From: Hymenobacter sp. DG01
GTDB taxonomy: Bacteria; Bacteroidota; Bacteroidia; Cytophagales; Hymenobacteraceae
NCBI RefSeq assembly: GCF_006352025.1
Contig: NZ_CP040936.1
Coordinates: forward strand, 124,001-188,000
DNA: 64,000 bases
Direction: 5' to 3'
The first letter of the stretch is position 1; every line of letters starts with the position of its first letter. This document shows positions 18,164 to 26,589 of this stretch, in pieces. The notes below the pieces were generated by a model. That model had not been told where the DNA came from. It saw only the letters and a list, made by a program, of their open reading frames with translations, and did no database searches. Position numbers and translations under genes: made by a program.

Positions 18164-19405
18164 ATGCTAGTCCGTTTTCTTCTTCCTGGCCTTGTGCTGG
18201 GCGCCGCCCTGACGGCCTGTAACTCCCGCTCCGATAAGCCCGTCGCGCAAACACCTGCTGCTACCCCGGCGGCCACCACTGACCCGGCCCAACCCGCCCT
18301 CACCGATTCGCCCAACACCTGGTACCGGCAGTACCGCGGGTTGCTGCCGGGCTCCTCAGACAGCATTACGGTGCATCTGCAGCGCCTGCCTAGTACGATC
18401 GAGGAAACGACCAACGCCGGACTGGTGGGCTTTTATACCGCCGCCGATGGTCGGCCCCATGACCTGGACGGGAGCATGCCCGCCGGCACCGACAGTCTTA
18501 CCCTGCGCGACATCAGCAGCGAAGCCACCGACGATAATTACGTGAGTCCGGTGTGGCGCCTGCGGCAGCAGGGGGCTACCCTGGTCGGCACGCGCGAGGG
18601 GCGGCCTGTGCGGCTGCAGTTGGTACAGCCGCCCCGGGGCATCCAAATGGTGTCGCGCAGCTTTGCCGCCCAGGTTCCCGCCCGCCCCGATCATCCACAG
18701 GATACCATTCGGGGCCGCACCTCCCTGCATGCCTTAGTGCCGGTTTCGGGGGTAGCAAAAGAGGCGCTGACGGCGAACATTCTGCGGGGTCTGCGCGGCG
18801 ACACCCTCGATAGTAAGCCGGTTCCGGCTCTGGAAACCCTCTGGAAAGAGCAGCTCAGCAGCTTTACCTCCGATTATCAGCAGGAAGTTGGCTTGATGCT
18901 GACGGAATTGGAAAACGATACCAGCAGCTACCGCCCGTTTGCTACCCTCCGCTACGAGGACCAGACCAGTACCTACGTGCTCTGGAACGAAGGCGACCTG
19001 CTCAGCATCGGGTACTTCGGCTACTACTACAGTGGCGGGGCCCACGGCAACTACGGTACCACCGTTGCCAGCTACGATACCCGCACGGGGCGGCGCCTGC
19101 GCTCCACCGATATTTTCCGGCCTGGCACCAAAGCGCAGCTGGAAAAGCTGCTGGGCCGCTACGCCCGCCTGGCACTGGGCCTGAAGCCCGGGCAGCCCCT
19201 TTCCAATGTGCTGTTCGAAAATACCCTGCCCGCTACCTCAAACGTGTACCTGACCGGCGGCGGGGCCATGTTTGTGTATGCTCCCTACGAGGTAGCCTCC
19301 TATGCCCAAGGTGAAATCCGGGTGTTCGTGCCCTTTACGGCCCTGCAGCCCCTCCTGAAGCCTGGGTTACCCGTAGGAGGTAGGGGGGAGGTAGTACGGA
19401 AATGA
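18164..19405 (+). CDS. Lipoprotein with DUF3298 (RsiV-like) domain
   Basis: A 413-residue predicted lipoprotein: signal peptide with lipobox LTAC and lipidated Cys19, then a Thr/Pro/Ala-rich linker. Residues about 45-160 form a domain of unknown type. The C-terminal part (about 225-400, with YYYSGGAHGNYGT and FRPGTKAQLEKLL) matches DUF3298, the domain of the lysozyme-binding RsiV extracellular region and of many surface lipoproteins. No anti-sigma helix or sigma factor is nearby, so a signalling role is not supported; binding of cell-wall or host ligands is only a family-based guess. Confidence 0.8.
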   Translation: MLVRFLLPGLVLGAALTACNSRSDKPVAQTPAATPAATTDPAQPALTDSPNTWYRQYRGLLPGSSDSITVHLQRLPSTIEETTNAGLVGFYTAADGRPHDLDGSMPAGTDSLTLRDISSEATDDNYVSPVWRLRQQGATLVGTREGRPVRLQLVQPPRGIQMVSRSFAAQVPARPDHPQDTIRGRTSLHALVPVSGVAKEALTANILRGLRGDTLDSKPVPALETLWKEQLSSFTSDYQQEVGLMLTELENDTSSYRPFATLRYEDQTSTYVLWNEGDLLSIGYFGYYYSGGAHGNYGTTVASYDTRTGRRLRSTDIFRPGTKAQLEKLLGRYARLALGLKPGQPLSNVLFENTLPATSNVYLTGGGAMFVYAPYEVASYAQGEIRVFVPFTALQPLLKPGLPVGGRGEVVRK

Positions 19406-19530
19406 ACGAAGTACGCGCCGTTGGGCTTACCAAGGAGCCACCCGCGCCACGCAGGTCTTGTCCTTAACTCGGGCGGTGTGCAAAATCCGGCCATTCCGGG
19501 CCTTCAGCTGAACTACGGCAGCAGAACCGG

Positions 19531-19538
19531 TATCTTTG
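19531..19538 (+). promoter_or_regulatory. -7 element (TATCTTTG) of the desaturase gene
   Basis: An exact TAnnTTTG match 25 bases upstream of the ATG at 19563, giving a short leader. No clear -33 element is seen. Confidence 0.6.
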
Positions 19539-19562
19539 TAGCAGTTTCTCCACACCACCTTT

Positions 19563-20627
19563 ATGCAAGCACCCAAATTCGCGGCCTCCCGCTCTTTTCA
19601 CCAGGAGCTGAAGCGCCGCACCAACGCCTACTTTCAGGAGGCCGGTAAATCCACCACCGGCGGTACCAGCCTGTTCATGAAGGCCCTCATCCTGACGACT
19701 GCCTTTGTGGTTGTGTACCTCCACGTCGTATTCTGGACACCTTCCGCCGCGCTGGCCGTGCTGGAGTGCGTGCTGCTGGGCCTCATCGGGGCCGCCATCG
19801 GCTTCAACGTCATGCACGACGGCGCCCACGGCTCCTTCAGCAAAAAGAAGTGGATGAACCAGTTTGCCGCTTTCACCCTGAACGTAATGGGTGGCAACTC
19901 CTACATGTGGAATGCCAAGCACAACCTCATCCACCACATGTACACCAATGTGGAAGGCGTGGACGATGACCTCGACGCACAGCCCTGGCTGCGCCTGAGC
20001 CCGGAGCAGCCCCGCCGCAAGCTGCACCGCTTCCAGCACCTCTATTTCTGGTTTTTCTACGCCCTGCTGTTCATCGCCTGGATTTTCTACATGGACTACC
20101 AGAAGTATTTCCGCGGCAAAATCGGCGAAATGCCCATCAAGAAGATGACGGCCTCTGATCAGGGCGTGTTCTGGGGCTTCAAGGCCCTGCACCTGGGCTT
20201 GTTCGTGGCGCTGCCCATCTACACCACCGGCTTTGTGGCCTGGCTAGTAGGCTTCCTAGTATTCGCGGCCGTGGCTGGTTTCACCCTGAGCATTGTCTTC
20301 CAGCTGGCCCACACCGTGGAGCACACCAGCTTTGTAATACCCCACGAAACCACCCGCAAGATTGAAGACGAGTGGGCCATTCACCAGGTGAAAACCACTG
20401 CCAACTTCGCTACCGACAGTAAGGTGATTAGCTGGCTGGTGGGCGGCCTCAACTTCCAGGTCGAGCACCATCTGTTCCCCAATATCTCCCACGTTCACTA
20501 CCCCGCCCTGAACAAGATTATCCGCCAGGTATGCGCGGAGTTCGGCGTGGAGTACAACGAGTACCCCAAGATGCGCTACGCGGTAGCTTCGCACGTGGCG
20601 CACTTGCGCGAGTTGGGTAGGGGGTAG
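19563..20627 (+). CDS. Membrane fatty acid desaturase (acyl-CoA/lipid type)
   Basis: A 354-residue integral membrane di-iron desaturase with all three His boxes: HDGAH (residues 85-89), HNLIHH (120-125) and QVEHH (about residue 300). The Gln in the third box is typical of front-end (delta-5/6-type, linoleoyl-CoA) desaturases, but no fused cytochrome b5 domain is present, so electrons must come from a separate donor. Four or more helices lie at about 40-60, 66-82, 155-178 and 212-250. It would introduce a double bond into membrane acyl chains, often in response to cold; the chain position cannot be told from sequence. Confidence 0.9.
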   Translation: MQAPKFAASRSFHQELKRRTNAYFQEAGKSTTGGTSLFMKALILTTAFVVVYLHVVFWTPSAALAVLECVLLGLIGAAIGFNVMHDGAHGSFSKKKWMNQFAAFTLNVMGGNSYMWNAKHNLIHHMYTNVEGVDDDLDAQPWLRLSPEQPRRKLHRFQHLYFWFFYALLFIAWIFYMDYQKYFRGKIGEMPIKKMTASDQGVFWGFKALHLGLFVALPIYTTGFVAWLVGFLVFAAVAGFTLSIVFQLAHTVEHTSFVIPHETTRKIEDEWAIHQVKTTANFATDSKVISWLVGGLNFQVEHHLFPNISHVHYPALNKIIRQVCAEFGVEYNEYPKMRYAVASHVAHLRELGRG

Positions 20628-20645
20628 GAAAGCTTAAGTATTATT

Positions 20646-20684
20646 AACAGGAATAGCGGCTTCAATGGAGCCGCTATTCCTGTT
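20646..20684 (+). terminator. Terminator after the desaturase gene
   Basis: A 16-base stem (AACAGGAATAGCGGCT with its inverse) has a 7-base loop. No T run follows on the plus strand, so efficiency is uncertain. Confidence 0.6.
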
Positions 20685-20711
20685 ACTGGACTACCTGCTA
20701 TTTCAAATTCA

Positions 20712-21158
20712 ATGATAGATTCAGAACTCAAATTGGAATTTACTATTCGGAGTTGTCCTGTTGATGATCAGGTGAAATACGCTTTAGCTTACCTAGAGGG
20801 AGAGTTGATTATCAAAATTGACGGACAGGTGTTCTTCCATGAACCAGATATATTATTGGTTGAATTGGGCCTCGAACTGAATAAGTGGTTAGTGAAAGTT
20901 ACGACAACAGGCAAAGTAACGTCCATGGAGTATTTCACGATGGATTATGATGAAGTAGCAGGAGCAATACTAACGTTGGAACCGGTTGGTAGTAAGCGCT
21001 ACCTTATTCACTCTATCTGGCAAAAATTTACTTGTTCCAAGCCCCTCAACGAGCAGGAGTTGGTAATGGCTGCTACTGCATTTATAAAAGAACTGAATGT
21101 AGAACTAGGCCGAAGAGACCTTATGAAGTTGGTTAACACACTGTCTCAGACAGCATAA
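20712..21158 (+). CDS. AT-rich orphan protein of unknown function
   Basis: A 148-residue soluble protein with alternating beta and alpha segments (EGELIIKIDGQVFF; LLVELGLELNKWL), no signal peptide and no catalytic motif I can name. Composition stands out: the 60 bases at 20761-20820 contain 22 G/C (37%), far below the neighbouring genes, and many codons end in A or T. That suggests recent acquisition. Single genes of this size and composition are often immunity-type proteins, but no toxin gene lies beside it, so this is only a possibility. Confidence 0.75.
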   Translation: MIDSELKLEFTIRSCPVDDQVKYALAYLEGELIIKIDGQVFFHEPDILLVELGLELNKWLVKVTTTGKVTSMEYFTMDYDEVAGAILTLEPVGSKRYLIHSIWQKFTCSKPLNEQELVMAATAFIKELNVELGRRDLMKLVNTLSQTA

Positions 21159-21208
21159 AGTTGTTTAGTAATAAGCTCGCAGGCTGTAGCAAATCGCTCT
21201 AAACTCCG

Positions 21209-21216
21209 TATCTTTG
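21209..21216 (+). promoter_or_regulatory. -7 element (TATCTTTG) of rpsA
   Basis: An exact TAnnTTTG match. Transcription should start near 21223, leaving a leader of about 105 bases before the rpsA ATG. Confidence 0.65.
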
Positions 21217-21327
21217 CCGCCCCGCCAGGGTGGCGAGGCCGGTACTTCGGTGCTGTGTATCAAGTAAAAACGCGTTCCGGAGGCGGGCCCTGCGCCGGAC
21301 GTGTACACGAGGGCCATCCGCTATATC
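21217..21327 (+). promoter_or_regulatory. Structured 5' leader of rpsA
   Basis: The GC-rich leader contains a small hairpin (CGCCAGGGTGGCG) and a second imperfect stem pairing GTTCCGG with CCGGAC around 21275-21300. Ribosomal protein S1 represses its own mRNA through a leader in gammaproteobacteria; a comparable control here is an inference from the leader length and structure. Confidence 0.4.
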
Positions 21328-23154
21328 ATGGCAGAAGTAGTAGACAACTTCGACTGGGACAACGTCTCGGCTAACGCTTTCGGTGGCAACTACACCGCTG
21401 AGCAGCGCGCTGAGATGGAGCAGATGTACAGCAGCACGCTGAACACCGTCCAGGAAGAAGAAGTAATCAAAGGCACCGTGGTGGGCATCACTGACCGCGA
21501 CGTAATCCTGAACATCGGCTTCAAATCCGATGGTCTGGTGCCCCTCTCCGAATTCCGCGACCTGCCCGAGCTGAAAGTGGGCGACGAGGTAGAGGTATTC
21601 ATCGAGGACCAGGAAGACCAGAACGGTCAGCTGATCCTGAGCCGTAAGAAGGCCAAGATCAAGCAGGCTTGGAAAGCTATTTACGACGCTCTGGAGAACG
21701 ACACCGTTCTCGAAGGGGTAGTAAAGCGCCGCACCAAAGGTGGTCTGATCATGGATCTGGACGGCGTTGAGGCCTTCCTGCCCGGCTCGCAGATTGACGT
21801 GAAGCCCATCCGTGACTTCGACATCTATGTTGGTCGTCGTATGGAAGTGAAAGTGGTGAAAATCAACGCTGCTTTCGACAACGTGGTAGTTTCGCACAAA
21901 GTCCTGATCGAGAAAGACCTCGAGAAGCAGCGCGAAGCCATCCTCAACAACCTGGAAAAAGGCCAGATCCTCGAGGGCGTTATCAAGAACATGACCAACT
22001 TCGGTGTGTTCATCGACCTCGGTGGCGTAGATGGTCTGCTGCACATCACCGACATCTCGTGGGGCCGTATCGCTCACCCGAGCGAAGTACTGCAGCTCGA
22101 CCAGAAGCTGAACATCGTAGTTCTGGACTTCGACGAAGCCAAGAAGCGTATCAGCCTCGGCCTGAAGCAGCTGACTCCTCACCCATGGGATTCGCTGCCC
22201 GCCGATATGGGCGTAGGCTCGAAAGTGAAAGGCCGCATCGTGAACGTTGCCGACTACGGTGCGTTCATGGAAATCATCCCCGGCGTAGAAGGCCTGATCC
22301 ACGTTTCGGAAATGTCGTGGAGCCAGCACCTGCGTAACCCGCAGGACTTCATCAAGCAGGGCGACGTAGTAGAGGCTCAGATCCTGACCCTCGACCGCGA
22401 AGACCGCAAGATGAGCCTAGGCATCAAGCAACTGACCGAAGATCCGTGGACCCGTGGTGACTTCGCTACGAAGTACGCCGTAGGTACCAACCACAACGGT
22501 CTGGTGCGCAACCTGACCAACTTCGGCCTGTTCGTAGAGCTGGAAGAAGGTGTGGACGGCCTCGTGCACGTTTCCGACCTGTCGTGGACCAAGAAGATCA
22601 AGCATCCTTCGGAAGTTGTGAAGGTGGGTGATCGTCTGGACGTGGTAGTTCTGGAGCTGGACGTAGCCAACCGTCGTCTGGCCCTGGGTCACAAGCAGCT
22701 GGAAGAAAACCCCTGGGATACGTTCCAGACGGTGTTCACCCCCGGCTCGGTACACAAGGCTACCATCACCGAGAAAAACGACCGTGGCGCGGTTCTCGAA
22801 CTGCCTTACGGCATCGAAGGCTTCGCTTATCCGAAGTCGCTGGTGAAGGAAGACGGCAGCAACGCTGAAAACGGCGAAACGCTGGACTTCCGCGTGGTTG
22901 AGTTCTCGAAAGATGACCGTCGCATCGTGCTGTCGCACACTGCGGTGTTCAACCAGGCTCAGGAAGAAGACAGCCGCGCTGCCAAGTTCGCGAAGAAGAA
23001 GCCTGCTACTGGTGCCGCTGCCGGCGCTCAGGGCGAAGGCAAACTGAGCGACCTGAAAAAGGCTCAGCCGGCCGAGAAATCGACCCTCGGTGACCTGGAC
23101 GCTCTGTCGGCTCTGCGCGACAAGATGCTGGGTAACGAGCAGGGCGGCGAGTAA
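21328..23154 (+). CDS. rpsA: 30S ribosomal protein S1
   Basis: A 608-residue S1 made of tandem OB-fold S1 domains covering about residues 40-540, with repeated hallmarks such as GVFIDLGGVDGLLH, GAFMEIIPGVEGLIHVSEMSW and GLFVELEEGVDGLVHVSDLSW. It binds mRNA on the 30S subunit and helps initiation, which matters in Bacteroidota because most genes lack a Shine-Dalgarno sequence. The C-terminus is a charged Lys/Ala/Glu tail. Start is ATG 21328 (MAEVVDNFDWDN); the frame is open nine codons further. Codon choice is more uniform than in the neighbours, as expected for a highly expressed gene. Confidence 0.97.
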   Translation: MAEVVDNFDWDNVSANAFGGNYTAEQRAEMEQMYSSTLNTVQEEEVIKGTVVGITDRDVILNIGFKSDGLVPLSEFRDLPELKVGDEVEVFIEDQEDQNGQLILSRKKAKIKQAWKAIYDALENDTVLEGVVKRRTKGGLIMDLDGVEAFLPGSQIDVKPIRDFDIYVGRRMEVKVVKINAAFDNVVVSHKVLIEKDLEKQREAILNNLEKGQILEGVIKNMTNFGVFIDLGGVDGLLHITDISWGRIAHPSEVLQLDQKLNIVVLDFDEAKKRISLGLKQLTPHPWDSLPADMGVGSKVKGRIVNVADYGAFMEIIPGVEGLIHVSEMSWSQHLRNPQDFIKQGDVVEAQILTLDREDRKMSLGIKQLTEDPWTRGDFATKYAVGTNHNGLVRNLTNFGLFVELEEGVDGLVHVSDLSWTKKIKHPSEVVKVGDRLDVVVLELDVANRRLALGHKQLEENPWDTFQTVFTPGSVHKATITEKNDRGAVLELPYGIEGFAYPKSLVKEDGSNAENGETLDFRVVEFSKDDRRIVLSHTAVFNQAQEEDSRAAKFAKKKPATGAAAGAQGEGKLSDLKKAQPAEKSTLGDLDALSALRDKMLGNEQGGE

Positions 23155-23189
23155 TTTCGCCGGCCTCACGTAGGCTACCTGAAGCAGAG

Positions 23190-23215
23190 GGCCCCGGAGC
23201 AATCCGGGGCCTTTT
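23190..23215 (+). terminator. Intrinsic terminator of rpsA
   Basis: A GGCCCCGGA / TCCGGGGCC stem with a GCAA tetraloop is followed by TTTTTGTTG, 35 bases after the rpsA stop. Confidence 0.9.
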
Positions 23216-23236
23216 TGTTGTAGCAGAGGGTAGGAG

Positions 23237-23322
23237 GGGTGTCATTCCGAGCAGAACGAGAAATCTGAGTTGCACAGCAGCTCACCAACCCAGATTCCTT
23301 GCTTTATCTAGAGTGGCAATCC
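23237..23322. repeat. Decayed GTCATTCC-family element
   Basis: The left side reads GTGTCATTCCGAGCAGAACG and AAATCTGAGTTG. The right side (CAACCCAGATTCC, then GGCAATCC) is a poor inverse. It looks like a worn copy of the palindrome family that is perfect at 61254-61351. Confidence 0.55.
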
Positions 23323-23410
23323 CATTCGCCGCAGAAACCTGATAGCCACAAAATTTCCATCAGAAATACAGTTACTTACCCAATAGGCAAGCGAAAATAC
23401 GCTGGCTGGC

Positions 23411-23441
23411 TTGGCAGAAGCCGGATTAAGACGTATGTTTG
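23411..23441 (+). promoter_or_regulatory. Promoter of tRNA-Cys (TTG - 20 bp - TATGTTTG)
   Basis: A -33 TTG (23411-23413) and a -7 TATGTTTG (23434-23441) are separated by 20 bases, close to the ideal Bacteroidota arrangement. The -7 box ends 16 bases before the tRNA. Confidence 0.8.
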
Positions 23442-23457
23442 CATCCTCAAAACCACT

Positions 23458-23528
23458 GGTGACGTGACCGAGTGGCTAGGTAGAGGTCTGCAAAACCTCC
23501 TACAGCGGTTCGAATCCGCTCGTCACCT
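23458..23528 (+). tRNA. tRNA-Cys (anticodon GCA)
   Basis: A complete 71-base cloverleaf without encoded CCA. The acceptor stem GGTGACG pairs with CGTCACC; the D stem is ACC/GGT; the anticodon stem is GAGGT/ACCTC with loop CTGCAAA, giving anticodon GCA; the T arm is AGCGG-TTCGAAT-CCGCT. The unpaired discriminator base is T, the identity base expected for cysteine tRNA. It has its own promoter and terminator and is not part of a tRNA cluster. Confidence 0.97.
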
Positions 23529-23555
23529 CTTTTCCTGTTTTCAGAGTGCCTAGTG

Positions 23556-23586
23556 CCCCGGTCGATTAGCCCCGACCGGGGTTTTT
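23556..23586 (+). terminator. Terminator of tRNA-Cys
   Basis: A CCCCGGTCG / CGACCGGGG stem is followed by TTTTT. The remaining 215 bases up to the next ATG hold no further gene that I can see; TACATTTC near 23747 could be a degenerate -7 element for cphA. Confidence 0.9.
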
Positions 23587-23802
23587 GCATTTTAGCGCCG
23601 CTTTGTGCGGCTCAGCTTATAACTCAGCTGATTCAATGTGATTAGGTCAAGAAATAAGTTTTTTGAAAAATGTACTGGGGTAAGAATGAGCCGCGTAGGC
23701 ACATTTGGCGCTAGGGGCTCAAAAAATGATTCCAGCGGGATAATCCCTACATTTCATTCCCGCGTAAAAACGCGCACCTAACTATTCCACCCTTCTTTCC
23801 CC

Positions 23803-26427
23803 ATGAAAATTATTGACCTCCGCACAATGCGCGGGCCTAGCTACTGGTCTGTGAAGCATCACAAATTGATTGTGATGAAAGTGGACCTGCAGGATCTGGC
23901 CGATACGTGGTCGAACAGTGTGCCTGCCTTGGCTGAGCAGTTGCCCAAGCTGCTGCCCGAATTGGCACAGCCTCAGCCAACCGACGCCGAGAAGTTATCG
24001 GTTAAGCACCCGCCCCTGACGGAGGAACAACTGATTGACGGAGAGCCGTTGAGCCATGTAATCTTGCACGTTGCCCTGGCCCTGCAGCGGACGGCTGGTA
24101 TGCCCGTGTTCTGGGGTAAGTCGTATCCGGCTCACCAGGAAGGCGTTGACTTTGTAGTGTTCAGCTACCAGGAGGAGCGCGCCGGTCGGGTAGCCGCCGA
24201 AGCGGCCGTACAGCTAGTGGAGGATATATGCCAGGGCCAGCCGGTAAACCTGAAGCCCATCATTGATGAGCTGCATGAAATTCGGGAAGAAGAATTCTTT
24301 GGGCCAAGCACGTATAGCATTGTAGCGGAAGCGGCCTCGCGTAATATCCCCTATATCCAGCTTAAAAACAGCAACATTATCCAGCTGGGCTACGGCGTGA
24401 ACCAGAAACGCATCTGGGCCACTACCACCAGCTATACTTCGCACGCGGGCGTGGAGGTAGCCGGCAATAAAAACCGCACCAAGGCCATGCTCAAGGACGC
24501 GGGCGTGCCCGTACCGTACGGTACTACGGTGTACTCCGAGGATAGCCTGCGCGACGCCGTAGAGGAGCTGGGTTTTCCGATTGTGACCAAGCCCTTGGAT
24601 GGCAACCACGGCAAGGGTGCTACCATCCGCATTATGAGTTGGGAGGATGCGGTAGAAGGCTTGAAAGCGGCCCAGAAGTATTCCCGCGCCGTTATAGTAG
24701 AGCAGTTTATTGAGGGCCACGACTACCGCCTGCTGGTAGTGAATGGCAAACTGATTGCGGCTGCCAAGCGCACCCCGGCTGCCGTTACCGGCGACGGTGC
24801 CAGTACCATTCAGCAGCTTATTGATAAGGTAAACGAGGACCCACGCCGTGGCGTGGGACACGAGAAAGAGCTAACCAGCATTAAGGCCGATCAGCACACC
24901 CTCGATATCCTGAAAACTCACGACCTGACCCTGGACTCGGTGCTGCCGGCCGGCCAAGAGCTCTACCTCAAGAGCACGGCCAACATCAGCACCGGTGGCA
25001 CCGCCACCGACGTAACGGACCTGGTTCACCCGTACAATGTGTTGCTGGCCGAGCGCGTGGCCGGTATTGTGGGCTTGGACATCTGCGGCATCGATTTGCT
25101 GACTTCGGACATTGCCATTCCGCTCAATGAAACACGAGGTGCCGTAATTGAGGTGAACGCCGCGCCCGGCTTCCGGATGCATATTGCGCCCACCGAAGGT
25201 CTGCCCCGCAACGTAGCCGCGCCGGTGGTAGATATGCTGTTCCCGGCGGGCAGCACCGCGCGGATTCCAATTATTGCCGTTACGGGCACCAACGGGAAAA
25301 CCACTACCACGCACCTTCTGTCGCATATTGTTGCTTCCAAGGGCTACAAGGTAGGCCATACCACCACCAGCGGCATTTACATTCAGGGGGTGCAACTGCA
25401 AAGCGGCGACTGCACCGGTGGGCAAAGTGCCGAGTTTGTTCTCAAAGACCCGACGGTAAACTTTGCGGTGCTCGAAACTGCCCGGGGCGGTATGCTTCGC
25501 TCGGGCCTTGGCTTCCACACCTGTGATATAGCCATTGTAACCAACGTAGCCGCCGACCACCTGGGCATGCGCGATATTTACACGGTAGAGGAAATGGCCG
25601 CTGTGAAAGGCGTACTACCCCGCACCGTGCGCAAAAACGGCTGGGCCGTCCTCAATGCCGATGATGACCTGGTGTACGCTATGCGCGAGAAGCTGGAGTG
25701 CCGGGTGGCCTTGTTCAGCATGAACGAGCACAGCCCCCGCATTCGGGAGCACGCTGAAAACGGTGGTTTGGCTGCTGTGTACGAGGAGGGCTACATCACG
25801 ATTTACAAGAACAGCTACAAGCTGCGTATTGATCGGGCCGCAGAGTTTCCTATTACGTTCGGGGGTAGGGCCACCTTCAACATCGAAAACTCGCTAGCCG
25901 CGGCCCTGGCCTGCTACTGCTACGGTTTCGATAAGGACGATATCAAGCAGGCTCTGCGCACCTTCGTGCCGTCGGCGGCCAAAACGCCGGGCCGCATGAA
26001 CGTGTACAAGTTCCCGACGTTCGAGGTCATTGTGGACTACGCCCACAACACCCACGGCATCGAGAAATTCGCGGAGTTCCTGAATGCCACGGAGGCTACG
26101 CGCAAGGTAGGGGTAGTCTCGGGCCTGGGCGACCGGCGCGACGAAGATACCCTGAGCTTCGCCCGTGTAGCTGGACGCATCTTCGACGAGGTAGTGCTGC
26201 GGCAGGACCGGGACCTGCGCGGTAAAACAGCCGAGGAACTCAAGGAGATTATGACGCGCGGTCTGCGCCTGGATACGCCGGATCTGCCCATCACCTACAT
26301 CGAAAATGAAATGGACGCCATTGATCATGTGCTGGCTACCGCCCAGCCCGGCTCCGTGGTGGTCCTCTTTACCGAGAATATCAAAGCCACTCTCAAGAAG
26401 CTCGACGACTTCGAATCACGGATTTAG
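23803..26427 (+). CDS. cphA: Cyanophycin synthetase
   Basis: An 874-residue CphA, the usual length. The order is an N-terminal cyanophycin-specific domain (1-about 165), an ATP-grasp domain (about 220-475, with KPLDGNHGKGATI and VIEVNAAPGFRMH) that adds aspartate to the chain, and a Mur-ligase-like domain (about 485-874, with VTGTNGKTTTTHLL, DYAHNTHG and SGLGDRRDE) that adds arginine to the aspartate side chain. It makes the nitrogen store multi-L-arginyl-poly-L-aspartate. No cyanophycinase (cphB) or isoaspartyl peptidase is nearby. The stop codon lies inside the left arm of a long palindrome. Confidence 0.96.
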   Translation: MKIIDLRTMRGPSYWSVKHHKLIVMKVDLQDLADTWSNSVPALAEQLPKLLPELAQPQPTDAEKLSVKHPPLTEEQLIDGEPLSHVILHVALALQRTAGMPVFWGKSYPAHQEGVDFVVFSYQEERAGRVAAEAAVQLVEDICQGQPVNLKPIIDELHEIREEEFFGPSTYSIVAEAASRNIPYIQLKNSNIIQLGYGVNQKRIWATTTSYTSHAGVEVAGNKNRTKAMLKDAGVPVPYGTTVYSEDSLRDAVEELGFPIVTKPLDGNHGKGATIRIMSWEDAVEGLKAAQKYSRAVIVEQFIEGHDYRLLVVNGKLIAAAKRTPAAVTGDGASTIQQLIDKVNEDPRRGVGHEKELTSIKADQHTLDILKTHDLTLDSVLPAGQELYLKSTANISTGGTATDVTDLVHPYNVLLAERVAGIVGLDICGIDLLTSDIAIPLNETRGAVIEVNAAPGFRMHIAPTEGLPRNVAAPVVDMLFPAGSTARIPIIAVTGTNGKTTTTHLLSHIVASKGYKVGHTTTSGIYIQGVQLQSGDCTGGQSAEFVLKDPTVNFAVLETARGGMLRSGLGFHTCDIAIVTNVAADHLGMRDIYTVEEMAAVKGVLPRTVRKNGWAVLNADDDLVYAMREKLECRVALFSMNEHSPRIREHAENGGLAAVYEEGYITIYKNSYKLRIDRAAEFPITFGGRATFNIENSLAAALACYCYGFDKDDIKQALRTFVPSAAKTPGRMNVYKFPTFEVIVDYAHNTHGIEKFAEFLNATEATRKVGVVSGLGDRRDEDTLSFARVAGRIFDEVVLRQDRDLRGKTAEELKEIMTRGLRLDTPDLPITYIENEMDAIDHVLATAQPGSVVVLFTENIKATLKKLDDFESRI

Positions 26428-26589
26428 CCGGATTTTCGGACTACACGGATTCGGTTTGCTGTCCGAATCAGCCGACCAAATAAAAAGGACAACCCAGCTG
26501 GGTTGTCCTTTTTATTTGGTCGAAACGACGAGTATGATAGGTAAGTAGAACGAATCCGTGTAATCCGAAATCCGGCTAAATCCGTGATT
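26414..26589. repeat. AATCCG-unit palindrome between convergent genes
   Basis: The left arm (26414-26453) and right arm (26551-26589) are near-perfect inverted copies made of AATCCG-like units; they differ by one inserted T and one C/T transition. The left arm includes the last codons and stop of cphA, and the right arm ends on the first base of the convergent gene's stop codon. The centre is a separate perfect palindromic terminator. Confidence 0.85.
26473..26522. terminator. Perfect 50-bp palindromic bidirectional terminator
   Basis: Two 25-bp arms, from CGACCAAATAAAAAGGACAA to its exact inverse, meet without a spacer at CAG|CTG. The AAAAA/TTTTT blocks on both sides suit termination in both directions between convergent genes. 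Confidence 0.85.

Noticed and set aside
18164..19405. RsiV-type anti-sigma factor
   Set aside because: Only the DUF3298-like part is shared. The protein has a lipoprotein signal rather than an anti-sigma helix, and no sigma factor gene is adjacent.
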